The translations under genes were made by a program, and so were the position numbers. Of a stretch of DNA of 60,000 nt, positions 34,063 through 47,900 are shown one piece after another (positions within the stretch are counted from its first letter, which is position 1; each line of letters opens with the position of its first letter). Source of the stretch: Bugula neritina (lineage: Eukaryota > Bryozoa > Gymnolaemata > Cheilostomatida > Bugulidae); NCBI GenBank assembly GCA_964035545.1, contig OZ037765.1, forward strand, positions 35,107,504 through 35,167,503, written 5' to 3'. Below the pieces are notes generated by a model. It was not told where the DNA came from. It was given only the letters and a program-made list of their open reading frames with translations, and searched no databases.

Positions 34063-36164
34063 CTACTGACTAGGTTTAATGTAGCTGCACTCCAACCGAG
34101 CTAGCCTCATCTTCTCATTGAGATTGTTGGTGGACATGCAGAGTTTTCTCACCTTGTCTTCTAAAGCATCACACTTTGACGAGCTGACTAGAGAGGAGAA
34201 CAAACTTTCCTCCGACTGCAAAGAATTGTACGACGAGCAACTCACACCTTGACTAAGACTGGCCGTAAAATCTTGCAGAGACGGACGGGAATGACTCAGA
34301 ATGACGTCTGCTTTGCTGGAATCTACACTCAAGGTGCTTCTGGACGAGCACTTAGAGTCGGAGAATGACTCAGTGTCGGCCATATTGCATTCACTGTCAA
34401 TACTCATGCAGCCGGCTGATTTGTAACCTTCTGAAGGTGAACCTAAGGTCGCATATGTATCTTTGTCATAGTCGATCTTTCTGACGGGTATTTCTGTGGC
34501 GGTGCTGCACGTGCTGGCCAGAGATTCAGTGCTGTTAGTAGAATACTTGTGCGCCACGTCTGCGAGACTAGACAACGTCTGGTCCTGTGTGGAGACCGTC
34601 AGCTGCTCCCTCATCAACTCCTCCACCTGACAGCAAACAACAAAACTGAAAGGGATGCGAGGTAGGAGAGAATTAAAATTAATATGCAGTACTAACTAAT
34701 ATAATGCAATGAAGTTAAATAATTAATTTATTATGATAATATGATGTTACTTCTGCCACTTGTACTTGGAGAATGAACTGTATGGCTTCATATGACTTCA
34801 AATATGAGATTTTTGGGTCAGTTCTGATAAGTACGAATACATTATGGCGAGGATGTGCCAAATCACATGTCCTAAGACTATTTTTACACCCCATTGCAAG
34901 TCATTGTGATGATAATTATGCATGCATGTTGCATTTATGCTGAGGACACATGACGTTATGTTATATTTATATTAATTACATCCGAATTAATTAACTTTAT
35001 TATTAGGGTTTCTGTCACTCAGTATTTTCTGATGGTAGTTAATTGACTTTTCCTCAACATTTCCACAAAAAACTGACACTGTTTCTCAAAACAAATAATA
35101 CTATTGCTCTTTACAAGAGAGTAATTCAGCTCTGAACATTTCAGTCTTATGAAACTATTTTATTCTTCTGCTGCTTTTTCTATCATTTGACTCGTGAGAT
35201 ACGCTGACTTTGATTAACATGATAGTCTTTGTACAATATAAGTGTATTCTGTAGTCTAGAAGACTATTCTAGTAACTACTAACTACTAACTAGTAACTAG
35301 TAACTACTAACTAGTAACTAGTAACTACTAACTAGTAACTAGTAACTACTAACTAGTAACTACTAACTAGTAACTAGTAACTACTAACTAGTAACTACTA
35401 ACTAGTAACTACTAACTAGTAACTACTAACTAGTAACTACTAACTAGTAACTACTAACTAATAAAAAGCCCGACACTCACCTCTGATATGAACCTGGAAA
35501 GGCGGGGCTGAGTGCGCCTGTCAACTCTTCTCTCTCGATGCGACATCTCCGTCTTTTCCTTTGGCAGCGGTAACCAGGGGTTGGTCTTGATGCGACTTCG
35601 CCTCCAGGTAGGCTGTGCTGCCGAAGACCTGGCTGCTGCCGACAGAGATGCCGTGCGACTAGAGGGCAGCGAGTTGTAGTGAATGTTACTAGAGAGTTGA
35701 GACTGACTGACAGGCAGAGAGTGGTAGAGTGACTGGCTACTGGGAGCACATTTGAAGCATAACTCCGTCTTATTTATACTGTCACAAGTACACAGCTCCG
35801 CCCTAACATGACACTCAGTGTGGTCTCCTATACATAGACAGGTGTGTGCAGGTGTGTGGAGAGAGAGGATGGCATCTGTCTGAGACTCATGGTCCACCAT
35901 GAGTCTCCCAGTGTCGGCTGCAGCAGGATAGCCTGAGGGCAATGCTCCAGTAAAGCTCTTTGTCATGTCGGAACGATCAGATACCCGACCTTCTCTCTTT
36001 GGCCTCAGGTACATGTCATCTTTAGAGACTGGGGCTATGTCTCGGGTGTCATTGTCATTGTAGTCAATAAAACTGCTGTTGGCTTTACAGGTCGGTTCGT
36101 TTACGTTTAGCCGAGAGAGCTTCCTCTTGAGCTTCTTGGCGCTGAGATAGTGCTTCAGTTTCAT
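34063..36164 (-). CDS. Unrecognised Ser-rich protein with a Cys cluster, 415 aa, 2 coding exons
   Basis: Exon 1 runs 36164-35481 (ATG in CACCATG, 228 codons, donor GTGAGT); exon 2 is 34626-34063 after GCTGTCAG, phase 0, ending IKPSQ and TAG. The exon containing the ATG begins at 36171 after CTTTCAG, so a 5' UTR exon lies upstream. The N-terminus is basic (MKLKHYLSAKKLKRKLSRL). Residues ~109-139 hold eight Cys with spacing like CLC..C..C.C..CFKC. Around residues 200-228 is a basic, conserved-looking block (WRRSRIKTNPWLPL, RRVDRRTQPRLSRFISE). The C-terminus has a helical, coiled-coil-like end (LEDKVRKLCMSTNNLNEKMR). I do not recognise the family; an adaptor or signalling scaffold is only a guess. 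AATAAA is on the minus strand at 33776-33771. Confidence 0.75.
35270..35462. repeat. TAACTAGTAACTAC tandem repeat in the intron
   Basis: Imperfect ~11- and 17-bp units next to the donor at 35480, in the intron 34627-35480. The rest of that intron is AT-rich with nothing I can name. Confidence 0.85.
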
Positions 36165-36607
36165 GGTGGGTCTGAAAGTAGAGAGAGGAATATTCTTACT
36201 ATCAGCCACAAAGACTTGACTCCTTTTGCTTACTAAACTTTACAAAAATGTTAGAACAGCTGTAATCACAAGCAGAGTTAAATGCCTGTTCACTCCTTTT
36301 TAATAAGTTGAAAGTTTCAACAAAAGAGAATATGAAATGAACAAATCTGAACATGAGATTGGAGCAAACAGCTGGACTAATGCAGGTAATAATACTGTTT
36401 ACTCTGGGGGAGGGAATAAAGGAAGTATGTTCACTAGGAAGGTTAGTAATTATGGAAATCAAATACCCCCTTTGGTAATGATTAGCTAACCATGTAACCA
36501 CCAGCTAAATATACAATCTCTGCTTTCATAAGAAGTATATTTAGCAAACAGTGCACCTGGGTAAATTAACTGCAATTGAGACATTAATATAATAAAATAG
36601 CTTGTAA

Positions 36608-36690
36608 AAAAATCTGCCTGAATGGGGAATCGAACCAGCAACCCAATGTGCTAACTGTTACACTGTAAAGCCTACTGGGAATCTCAACCC
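36608..36690 (-). repeat. tRNA-derived SINE-like element
   Basis: Minus strand shows AGTGTAACAGTTAGCAC (A-box-like) and GGTTCGATTCCCC (B-box). The middle is shorter than in a tRNA. Similar to the element at 555-640. Confidence 0.45.
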
Positions 36691-38457
36691 TACAGCTCCT
36701 AGGAACAAAAGTTATAACCTTATGCAAAATAGGGTTAGTAACTTAGCCCAGCTGGCAGAGGGAGTGCCAGCTAAACTAATCTCATTAGAAAGTGGGGCAG
36801 CTAATTTCGGTCACAGAGATGCCGCCCCCTACTATTGAGCAGAGATATGTTACACGTCAAGAAGCTCTAGCAAAGCATGTGGCTCATACTGATACTATAC
36901 TGGGAAACCGACCAATTAAAATTGATTCACTTAGCTATATTTGTATAACTTATCACACAGCACTTCACTGCCATTATTACGACATTTGAGATTCGAGAAA
37001 GTAAAAAATACTCTCTGGTTTGTGTCAATTGGTTGTAAAAATAGATTTAGAGTATAAAACAAAACATTGTATGTGTATAAACTCCATCAGCACTAGTTTG
37101 TGCTGTAATTAGATAGCTTGACCCTTCATTACATATTATATTGTATAGACATTTAAAGTGTACTATATGATAATTATACAAACCAATTAGGTATAATAAT
37201 CTAATCTCCAGTATACTACACACTGCTATATACAGCACACAGTACTATATAGTAGACACTCAGGCAGTAATTAATAGCAGCTTGTAGGGCCTAATTAGTT
37301 TATACGGCAGCAGCTAGTTGACTGAGGAGGCCTAGAGTCAGCCTAGAGTCAGCATTGATTGCTCTCTGATAATCTAATGATAATCTAATGACAATGAGCT
37401 CTATTCAAATCTCTTCACTTTCCCCAGTAAATCAATAACATAATATACTCTGCGCATCAAATTACTGCCCACTTATAAATATCCTGACAATATCTCCAGA
37501 TACTTCAGACACCCTGTTTGTTTTTTCTACTTTGTCAAAGAATCAATGGTAACCTTGCAACAACCTGCTGCATGTGTCTGTGGTTTGTGATGTTGTAATT
37601 GATAGAGTATTGACCTGGCACCTGCCACTGAAACATGACATACATTGGCAGGTGCTCTAATATTAGCCCCATCATATACATCCCCACTGCTTTAAGAAAT
37701 TGCCATTGAAAGGAAAATATTTATGCAATATAGAATATAAACTATGCCTTAAACCATGTTTACACCCTTTGGGTTACTTTTAGCATGAAAATAGAGTTTT
37801 ACCAGTACAGGTATACACACAGGTGAAGAAATAATAACAATACAATATCTAACTTTATTACTATGTCTATCTCCAAGCAAATAATCACTATTGTGGAATG
37901 CAAACCCCCTCTACTGAAATCAAGGGTAGAATAATCATTACAGAGTTTACAGTTCTTTTGTTTATAAATACCAACCAATAGATGAATCATAACCTGTAAC
38001 TTCACAATAGACTTGCCTTGCTTTCAAAGGTTTAACTTTTCAACTGCAATTTCTGCTTGACTTAAGGCTTTCACCTTGTAAACATCATTGAAGATATCGA
38101 TTACGTATGATCAACACACTTGTGGTGAATAACCACTTCCTATAGACGTATCACGTTGGCATGGCTGTTTGACTCAAATTTGAAATCTGTAACTGAAGCT
38201 CTTGCTGATAGAATCGGTTATTACTTTAGCCTCAGGTGTGAATAAATTACAGCCAGTTTTGGCCTGAGGAATTCGACTTAGAAAAGTTAACACAATTTAA
38301 TAATTGACCATCAGCTGTGTAATTGATAAACAAAAGAACACTTGAGTAAACAGTTGCCTGTGCTGCCGCTACATTCCAGCTGACAAGTTCTTTAAATTGA
38401 GAGTTTAATGTTTTAAAAATATATATTTCAAATTTCATTATATTATAATAATAATGC

Positions 38458-38459
<2 letters not shown>

Positions 38460-38512
<53 letters not shown>
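38460..38512. repeat. (TA)n microsatellite
   Basis: About 25 uninterrupted TA pairs inside the presumed 5' intron (36172-39000), which otherwise shows no gene. Confidence 0.95.
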
Positions 38513-38513
<1 letters not shown>

Positions 38514-39000
38514 GAAGACATATTGATATAATTATATTTATAGAAACACCAACACTGAATACTAAGTCTAATGTAGTAATAATATAAGTCGTAAGTACCT
38601 TCTCTTTAATTAATCTAATGATTCTAGCTGCTTTGCCTAACTGATTATAAGCACTTAACACCGACTCTGCTTTATATCATCTGAAGCTGTGCGGTGTATA
38701 TTTATTTATTTATTTATTTTTTTGTTTTTGTTTTTTTTTTCTCTCCTGGCAGTAGCTAGCTATTGAGCTTTGAATCAAGGCATAATTAACTATATTCTTA
38801 TCTCGTAGACAAAATAGTTTTCTTCTTACTACTGATAAACTAAACAATTGTTCATACACCACTGCATCTCGATAAAGGAGCCAAAGCGCTCCGAGTGAGA
38901 TTAATTAGATGAGATGAGATTATACTAAAAATACTTAAACTTGTTTAAATTTAAAACTGGTTATAAATAGCTCTTCAAACAGAGTTGAAAATAAACTTAC

Positions 39001-39185
39001 CAATTGTTAGATCGTCTTAAATGTCCAGATACATTTACATGAGCTAAACCTCTGTATTCGTTAGGAATGAAAATGAATAACACACTTGCGCTTTATTATA
39101 ATACGCCGTGCTAGAAACTGTACATGCAATTAGCCAATCATCCGTCATATAGAGAGAAGCAGCCAATCACAATTGAGTAAGCCGT
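39001..39185 (-). other. Probable 5' UTR exon of the gene at 34063-36164
   Basis: On the minus strand CTAACAATTG is followed by GTAAGTTTATTTTC at 39000, a strong donor, and the coding exon needs an upstream partner because it starts right after an acceptor. The 5' limit is a guess. No long ORF crosses it. Confidence 0.35.
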
Positions 39186-39189
39186 AGTA

Positions 39190-41130
39190 TAAGAAACGCA
39201 CGAGATTTCATTCATTTTTTTTCAACCAACAAAGATAAGAACCGAATTAATACGGACGACTAACATTACAATATCAATTATCTTATAGAATAATAAGTGA
39301 TTAGAAACTAGCAAACACTGGCGTCTTGCAAAGTTTTTGTCTAATTTCTAATTATCATATTTCACTTTCTTTCAAAGGGCCCAATATTTGCTTTAAGACA
39401 ATATTGTAAAGGCCTAGTTAAGCCACATCTCTATCCCAAATGGTGGAATGGAGTCAACTCATTATTTATCAAACCTTAATAATTATCAGCAATTTGTGAT
39501 TTGTTCATTATATCTTGTTTTTTATAGACAGTTGGCATTGTTTTGTAGATGACTGTCAATGTTTACTCCAACAAACATGAAAGCACATGCAACTGAATGT
39601 CATCCATCAATGACAGGCCAAGAAAGTGTCACCCAAAGAAGTGCCAAATATGGGTAACAAGCAAGTGACACCTAGTCTAGTAACTGACTTTTAAATGAGG
39701 ATTTACTACACTCTGTGACTAATCTAGGTTACCAGAGCGCATCTGAACAGCATGGGGGGGGGAGGGGGGTTGAGCAGAAAATTCATACTTAATATCTGTT
39801 TCAGCAGACAGTTTCTTGTATAATACCTGTTTGTTGTGTTAACTGGAGATACATTACCTGGGAATTCTACATGCAGCCCTGGAAATAAGAACTCAAATCT
39901 TTACTGAATAAATATAACCATATCTGTCTGCCATTGATGGAATTTAATTTTAGATTTTCATTGAAATTATACAACGAATAAATTACCTCAATTTAATTTA
40001 ATTAAAAGATCAGACATTACGTAATGAAGACAAGCTGTGGAGTTGATAGTTTCTTACAGCAGCAGCTATTGTGATGTCACAGGTTAGTGTTGCTAAACCA
40101 GGATCTACAGGAGGGGGTGTCCAGTGACTATCATAAGGGGGGGGGGGTAGCATATGAGACTGAACAAAGCTAGCTAAGTTTTACCTCACATACTTAGTAG
40201 TTCAAGACAATTGATGTTGTTTATGAACTGCCAGTGTCTAGTGACATCAGTAGCCAGTTAAACAATTTAGAGGGCCGATACAATCACATCTAATAAATAC
40301 TAACTGAATAGAAGAGCTTTTCAGAGGTTGACTTCAAATAGAACTGTGGTGCTTATAATAATGTAAACTCTCAGGTGACACATGCACAGCCTTTCATGTT
40401 TATAGGCCAATCAAACCACACAATGTAAATCAATATTTTCAAAGCTTAAAAACAAAAATAAAAAGTTGGGAATCATGAATATGACATTTATAACTGCACT
40501 TGGTTAGAAAACAAAAGACAGGTAAATGTAGTCTCAGAAGAGAGTTAACTGACTGGCACATAATTGGTAGTTAGTTACGTAATGGCATCTATTCTAAAGA
40601 TCAATACTTGGTAAGTATTGACAGGTAAATGAAGGAGAAATAATCATCACTTGACAGAATAAAATATAATAAATAAAATCAATAAATATAATAAGTGGAG
40701 TAATTGTATAGTGTGAAGCCCTGGAGAGATCAGTGTAACTTGTATTGTATAACGGCTAGCTGTGCAGACTAGATACTGTATAACGTATCAGTTTAATTGG
40801 AAAATAATGTAGTTTATATGACTTGTTGGAGATGTCATATATTGCCCAGCCTGACATGTCTGACAGGGGATAACAGGTGTCTGTTCATCACTGCAGATCA
40901 TGATGCAACACTGGACAGTAGCTAGCAGGTGTCTGTTGGGTAGTATATATAGTAGCACACACATAGAACCTGCTGCTAAGTGTCAGAATGTACTAGGGCT
41001 TCTCCAGTGACAGTTTCTAGCTTCCCTTCATACTAATCTCTCTACAACCAAACAAGTGCATACAAATTTCAGTGGGAAGGCAATTTGATAATTATTATCA
41101 GAAGTGACACTAAGTAGATGGAGTGGTGGG
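39190..41130. other. Intergenic, no gene seen
   Basis: AT-rich and mostly unique. It holds two G-runs (39753-39769 and 40137-40147). No ORF or RNA gene is supported. Confidence 0.55.
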
Positions 41131-41139
41131 ACTTTATTT

Positions 41140-41352
41140 CAGCACATAGCCAGAGTATTACATGGTCACACATTCAGCACATAGCCAGAGTATTACATGG
41201 TCACACATTCAGCACATAGCCAGAGTATTACATGGTCACACATTCAGCACATAGCCAGAGTATTACATGGTCACACATTCAGCACATAGCCAGAGTATTA
41301 CATGGTCACACATTCAGCACATAGCCAGAGTATTACATGGTCACACATTCAC
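41140..41352. repeat. 35-bp minisatellite, 6 identical copies
   Basis: Unit contains TCAGCACATAGCCAGAGTAT. The copies look identical, so the array is young or homogenised. Confidence 0.95.
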
Positions 41353-41487
41353 TGAGCTAAAGGCAGTGTTATTATATAGTACTGTATAATATATTATACT
41401 ATATAGTGATATAATAGGCATATCAAGTTACACCACATCAAACACTTAACCTCCACACAAACAACTCATTATTAACAAACATTTGGC

Positions 41488-41596
41488 AGCGTCCCCAGTC
41501 ACTCAGTCTCCAGTCACTCAGTCTCCAGTCACTCAGTCCCCAGTCACTCAGTCTCCAGTCACTCAGTCTCCAGTCACTCAGTCCCCAGTCACTCAC
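41488..41596. repeat. 15-bp minisatellite, CCAGTCACTCAGTCT
   Basis: About seven copies. Confidence 0.9.
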
Positions 41597-41936
41597 AGAG
41601 TAGTGGTGAGAGAGTGAGGTAATCTACTCACAAGGTAGTGGTGAGAGAGTGAGGTAATCTACTCACAGGGTAGTGGTGAGAGAGTGAGGTAATCTACTCA
41701 GAGGGTAGTAGTGAGAGAGTGAGGTAATCTACTCACAGGGTAGTGGTGAGAGAGTGAGGTAATCTACTTACAGGGTAGTGGTGAGAGAGTGAGGTAATCT
41801 ACTCACAGGGTAATGGTGAGAGAGTGAGGTAATCTACTCACAGGGTAATGGTGAGAGAGTGAGGTAATCTACTCACAGGGTAGTGGTGAGAGAGTGAGGT
41901 AATCTACTCAGAGGGTAGTGATGAGAGAGTGAGGTA
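41597..41936. repeat. 35-bp minisatellite with GAGAGAGTGAGGTAATCTAC
   Basis: About nine copies, ending ~14 bases from the stop codon of the minus-strand gene. Each copy holds GAGGTAATCT on the plus strand. Confidence 0.92.
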
Positions 41937-41949
41937 AGCTGAGAAGAGG

Positions 41950-44900
41950 TTAAGTAAATCTAAGTTCATATTTCAAACGGCGTGAATAACTGTGAGAAAA
42001 GAGGCTTTGAAAGTTGAGATGTTAACAGCTTGTTGAAAATAAGAATGGGCACAGTACAGGGTAACACAGTACAGGGTAATACAGTACAGGGTAACACAGC
42101 ACAGTGTAACACAGTACAGGGTAACACAGCACAGGGTAACACAGTACAGAGTAACACAGTACAGGGTAACACAGCACAGTGTAACACAGTACAGGGTAAC
42201 ACAGTACAGGGTAACACAGTACAGGGTAACACAGCACAGTGTAACACAGCACAGTGTAACACAGCACAGGGTAACACAGCACAGGGTAACACAGCACAGG
42301 GTAGCACAGCACAGGGTAACACAGCACAGTGTAACACAGTACAGGGTAACACAGTACAGGGTAACACAGCACAGTGTAACACAGTACAGGGTAACACAGC
42401 ACAGGGTAACACAGTACAGAGTAACACAGTACAGGGTAACACAGCACAGTGTAACACAGTACAGGGTAACACAGTACAGGGTAACACAGTACAGGGTAAC
42501 ACAGCACAGTGTAACACAGCACAGTGTAACACAGCACAGGGTAACACAGCACAGGGTAACACAGCACAGGGTAGCACAGCACAGGGTAACACAGCACAGG
42601 GTAGCACAGCACAGGGTAACACAGCACAGGGTAACACAGCACAGTGTAACACAGTGTATGGTACAGTATAGTATATAGTATAATACAGCACAGTTGAGTG
42701 GCTTGTATAACAGGTTTATGTAGTATTGACTCATCTTTGGGTACAAACAACTGTAATAAGTGTCCAGAGTGTTTCTAAGAGTGCCGAAGGGGGCATAAGG
42801 GGGGCATATCCATTTCTCCACCACTACACTACGCTATACTATACTATATACCACTATACTATATACTACACTATACTATACTACACTATACTATATACTA
42901 CACTACGCTATACTATACTATATACTACACTATTCTATATACTACACTATGCTACACTGTACTATACTATACTATATATACTATACTACACTACGCTATA
43001 CTATACTATATACCACTATACTATACTATATACCACTATACTATACTATACTATACTATACTATACTATACTATATACCACTATACTACACTACACTACG
43101 CTATACTATACTATATACCACTATACTATACTATACTATACTACACTATACTATACTATATACCACTATACTATACTACACTATACTACACTACGCTATA
43201 CTATACTATATACTATACTATACTATACTACACTATACTATATACCACTATACTACACTATACTATACTATACTACACTATACTATACTACACTATATAC
43301 TACACTATACTATACTACACTATACTACACTATACTACACTATACTATACTATACTATACTATACTATATACCACTATACTATACTACACTATACTATAC
43401 TATATACTACACTATACTACACTATACTATACTATATACTATACTATACTACACTATACTACACTATACTATACTATATACTATACTATACTATATACCA
43501 CTATACTATACTACGCTATACTATACTATATACCACTATACTATACTATACTATACTATACTATATACCACTATACTATACTATACTATACTATATACCA
43601 CTATACTATACTACACTATACTATACTATATACTACACTATGCTACACTGTACTATACTATATATACTATGCTATACACAATATTTACTCCACTGTAAGT
43701 ATCGCCAGTTGAGTAACCTACTATTTGAGACACTTACTTGAGTTTCAACAAGAGTAAGTCTCGTTTCCTCCTCAACTCCACCAGCACATCGTCATCAGGG
43801 AACTCCTCGTCCGACTCTGAAATAACAGAGTCTATGAGCAGAGGTAGGGACAGAGGTAGGGACACAGGACAGCGGCAGCGACACAGGACAGAGGCAGCGT
43901 GGAGGGGTGGATATAGGGAGGGGGTATGCAGAGTGGATATAGAGAGGGGGTATGCAGAGTGGATATAGAGAGGGGGAAGGGGGAGTGGATATAGAGAGGG
44001 GGAAGGGGGAGTGGATATAGGGAAGGGGTATACAGAGAGGATATGCAGAGTGGATATAGAGAGGGGGTAGGGGGAGTGGATATAGAGAGGGGGTAGGGGG
44101 AGTGGATATAGGAAGGGGTTCTACAGACTATATAATAAAGAGACAAGAGCAAACTGACTACAGTGACAGTTACACACAGCACATATTACTACACAAGTCG
44201 TAAACCTGGCCCCACCAGTCTATCTCTGTATCAACTCATGAGTAATTGCTGCTACTCAGTTACACTACTCAGTTACACAGAGGGATGATTCCACACCTTC
44301 TGCTAAGTGCGTTACTCTACATGATATAACCTGCTCACTGCTGCCAATTATGATTCACTGCTGCTGGGTGCTGCCTGGCCCCTGCAGAGTTATTATTCAT
44401 TAACAGGCAGCACATGCTTAATTATTTTATGAGTATGTTATAGTGTGTGTATGTTATAGTATGTGTATGTTATAGCAGTATGTGTATGTTATAGTATGTG
44501 TATGTTATAGTATGTGTATGTTATAGTATGTGTATGTTATAGTGTGTGTATGTTATAGTGTGTGTATGTTATAGTATGTGTGTGTTATAGTATGTGTATG
44601 TTATAGTATGTGTATGTTATAGTGTGTGTATGTTATAGTATGTGTATGTTATAGTATGTGTATGTTATTGTATGTGTATGTTATAGTATGTGTATGTTAT
44701 AGTATGTGTATGTTATAGTATGTGTATGTTATTGCTACACCCTGTAGGAGGGGAGGGGGAAAGGGCTGGTGCTCTACACTATATAGTATATAGAGAGAGG
44801 GGGGAGAGAGAGAGGGGGGAGAGAGAGAGGAAGGAGAGAGAGAGGAAGGAGAGAGGGGAGAGAGGGAGTAATAGTGATATAGAATACATACTAATAGGTG

Positions 44901-47900
44901 ATAACACAATAACACATCCATCAATCAACTCATTATTTATATTTATCACTATGACTGATTATTACTGTCTCTACTGACATGTGCTGTGATGTATGAGCTT
45001 TATTTCTCTGTTTATTTCTCTGTTTATTTCTGTGTTTTTATGAGCCATTTGTGTGGTGTTTGTGTGGGTTTATTGCAACAACCAAGCTTGACTTAACTTA
45101 GTATTATAATCTGCTATGTAATGTCACGTGACATGTATAATATTAGTGTCATTTAGCTGAGTAATAGATGAGTGTAGAGATTAGAGATGTAACTGTGTGA
45201 CTATGTCACTGTGTGACTATGTAACTGTGTGACTCTGTAACTGTGTGACTATGTAACTGTGTGACTATATGACTGTGTGACTATATAACTGTGTGACTAT
45301 GTAACTGTGTGACTATATAACTGTGTGACTATGTAACTGTGTGACTATATAACTGTGTGACTATGTGACTCTATCACTATGTGACTATGTAACTGTGTGA
45401 CTATATAACTGTGTAACTATATGACTGTGTGACTATATGACTGTGTGACTATATAACTGTGTGACTATATAACTGTGTGACTATATGACTGTGTGACTAT
45501 ATGACTGTGTGACTATATGACTGTGTGACTATATGACTGTGTGACTATTTGACTGTGCTTTAGTCTCAGTATATCAAGTGAGCAGAAGAAATAGTTTTAC
45601 CTTCAATATTAGCTGCTAGACCATCCTCAGACACAACCGGGTCATGTGACGAGACAGCAGTGAGCTGGTCATGTGACGAGGCAGCAGGGAGCTGGTCATG
45701 TGACGAGAAAGCAGGGAGCTGGTCATGTGACGAGACAGCAGGGAGCTGGTCATGTGACGAGACAGCAGGGAGCTGGTCATGTGACGAGACAGCAGGGAGC
45801 TGGTCATGTGACGAGGCAGCAGGGAGCTGGTCATGTGATGAGGCAGCAGGGCAGTGTGTAACAGCAGCAGTGTCAGAGTTGGTGAGGTGAGAAGAGGCAG
45901 CCATCAGTCTATGAGAGGTCACCTGTGTAAGGAGAAGCAGGTGAGACAAGTCCGGCAGACACAACATAATCAGAGACATACAGAGGCTGTATCCTGGCCA
46001 GGGATTCCTAGAGGAATATATCTCTTCAAAAAGTTACAAGATTTCCAAAATTTGTAAAATCACTTAAAATCTCCTTTCTTCCCCCTAAAAAGTTGTGTGC
46101 TGCATTTGCACTGAAACTCTTATTCCGTGTAGCTTCAGAGATATGAGGAGATGTTACGTGAAGTGGGGCCCCTGCCCTCCCCCCACTACCAGTTAGAAGT
46201 TTGAAGTAGTTAACATTTGTGCCCCTCTTTACAATCACTTGATTTCAATTAGCAGGACAATGGCAGACCTGTTTGTGTGTTTCCCTCAGCCGGTCTCTTG
46301 AAACGGAATTTTGTTTTTATCTTTAAAATTCAAACCACAGAAATTTGCTCAAATAACTCATTAAAGGAGGAATTTTGTGGTCACACAGTTGATTGTGTGT
46401 CATTGTGAATGCCCCCCCCCCCCCTAAACAAACAATCACGGCAGGAGAGAGAAAGAGAGAGAGAGGGGGGAGAGAGAAAGAGAGAGAGAGAGAGGGGGGG
46501 GTTTAGAGAGGATAAACAGGTTACAAAGAGAGGCTAGATAAAGGAGATGGTGTAATGACAGCAATATATATATATTAGTTGTTGTAGCAGAGGGTTACAA
46601 TGGCCAGTCTGAGAAGAGTCTACAGAGTCTACAGAGTATACAGAGTATACAGAGTATACAGAGTATACAGAGTATACAGAGTATACAGAGTATACAGAGT
46701 ATACAGAGTGTACAGAGTATACAGAGTGTACAGAGTGTACAGAGTGTACAGAGTATACAGAGTATACAGAGTATACAGAGTATACAGAGTATACAGAGTA
46801 TACAGAGGAGAGTATACAGAGTATACAGAGTAGAGTATACAGAGTATACAGAGTAGAGTATACAGAGTAGAGTATACAGAGTATACAGAGTATACAGAGT
46901 ATACAGAGTGTACAGAGTGTACAGAGTAGAGTATACAGAGGAGAGTATACAGAGTAGAGTATACAGAGTATACAGAGTATACAGAGTGTACAGAGTATAC
47001 AGAGTGTACAGAGTATACAGAGTAGAGTATACAGAGTAGAGTATACAGAGTAGAGTATACAGAGTAGAGTATACAGAGTAGAGTATACAGAGTAGAGTAT
47101 ACAGAGGAGAGTATACAGAGTAGAGTATACAGAGTATACAGAGTAGAGTATACAGAGTATACAGAGTGTACAGAGTATACAGAGTGTACAGAGTATACAG
47201 AGTATACAGAGTAGACAGAGTATACAGAGTACACAGAGTATACAGAGTACACAGAGTATACAGAGTATACAGAGGAGAGTATACAGAGTATACAGAGTAT
47301 ACAGAGTGTACAGAGTGTACAGAGTAGAGTATACAGAGTAGAGTATACAGAGTAGAGTATACAGAGTAGAGTATACAGAGTAGAGTACACAGAGTAGAGT
47401 ATACAGAGTATACAGAGTAGAGTATACAGAGTATACAGAGTAGACAGAGTATACAGAGTATACAGAGGAGAGTCTACAGAGTAGACAGAGTAGACAGAGG
47501 AGAGTATACAGAGTATACAGAGTATACAGAGTGTACAGAGTGTACAGAGTATACAGAGGAGAGTATACAGAGGAGAGTCTACAGAGGAGAGTATACAGAG
47601 TATACAGAGTAGAGTATACAGAGTATACAGAGTATACAGAGTATACAGAGTAGAGTATACAGAGTCTACAGAGTAGACAGAGTAGACAGAGGAGAGTATA
47701 CAGAGTATACAGAGTATACAGAGTGTACAGAGTGTACAGAGTATACAGAGTATACAGAGGAGAGTATACAGAGGAGAGTCTACAGAGGAGAGTATACAGA
47801 GTAGAGTATACAGAGTAGAGTATACAGAGTATACAGAGTAGAGTATACAGAGTATACAGAGTAGACAGAGTATACAGAGTATACAGAGTGTACAGAGTAT

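Larger units (their letters stand above)
41133..41949 (-). other. 3' UTR of the 14-exon minus-strand gene, made of three minisatellites
   Basis: Starts after the TAA at 41950-41952 and ends at AATAAA (minus, 41138-41133). Most of it is tandem repeat (see the three entries following). Confidence 0.55.

Noticed and set aside
42022-43712. Very long ORFs on both strands (Cys/Leu/Tyr-rich repeats)
   Set aside because: They lie wholly in 15-bp and TATAC arrays that lack stop codons; they are inside an intron and show no coding signal.
45660-45890. Plus-strand ORF of SWSCDEAAG repeats
   Set aside because: Antisense shadow of the coding minisatellite in exon 12, whose minus frame joins exons on both sides in phase.
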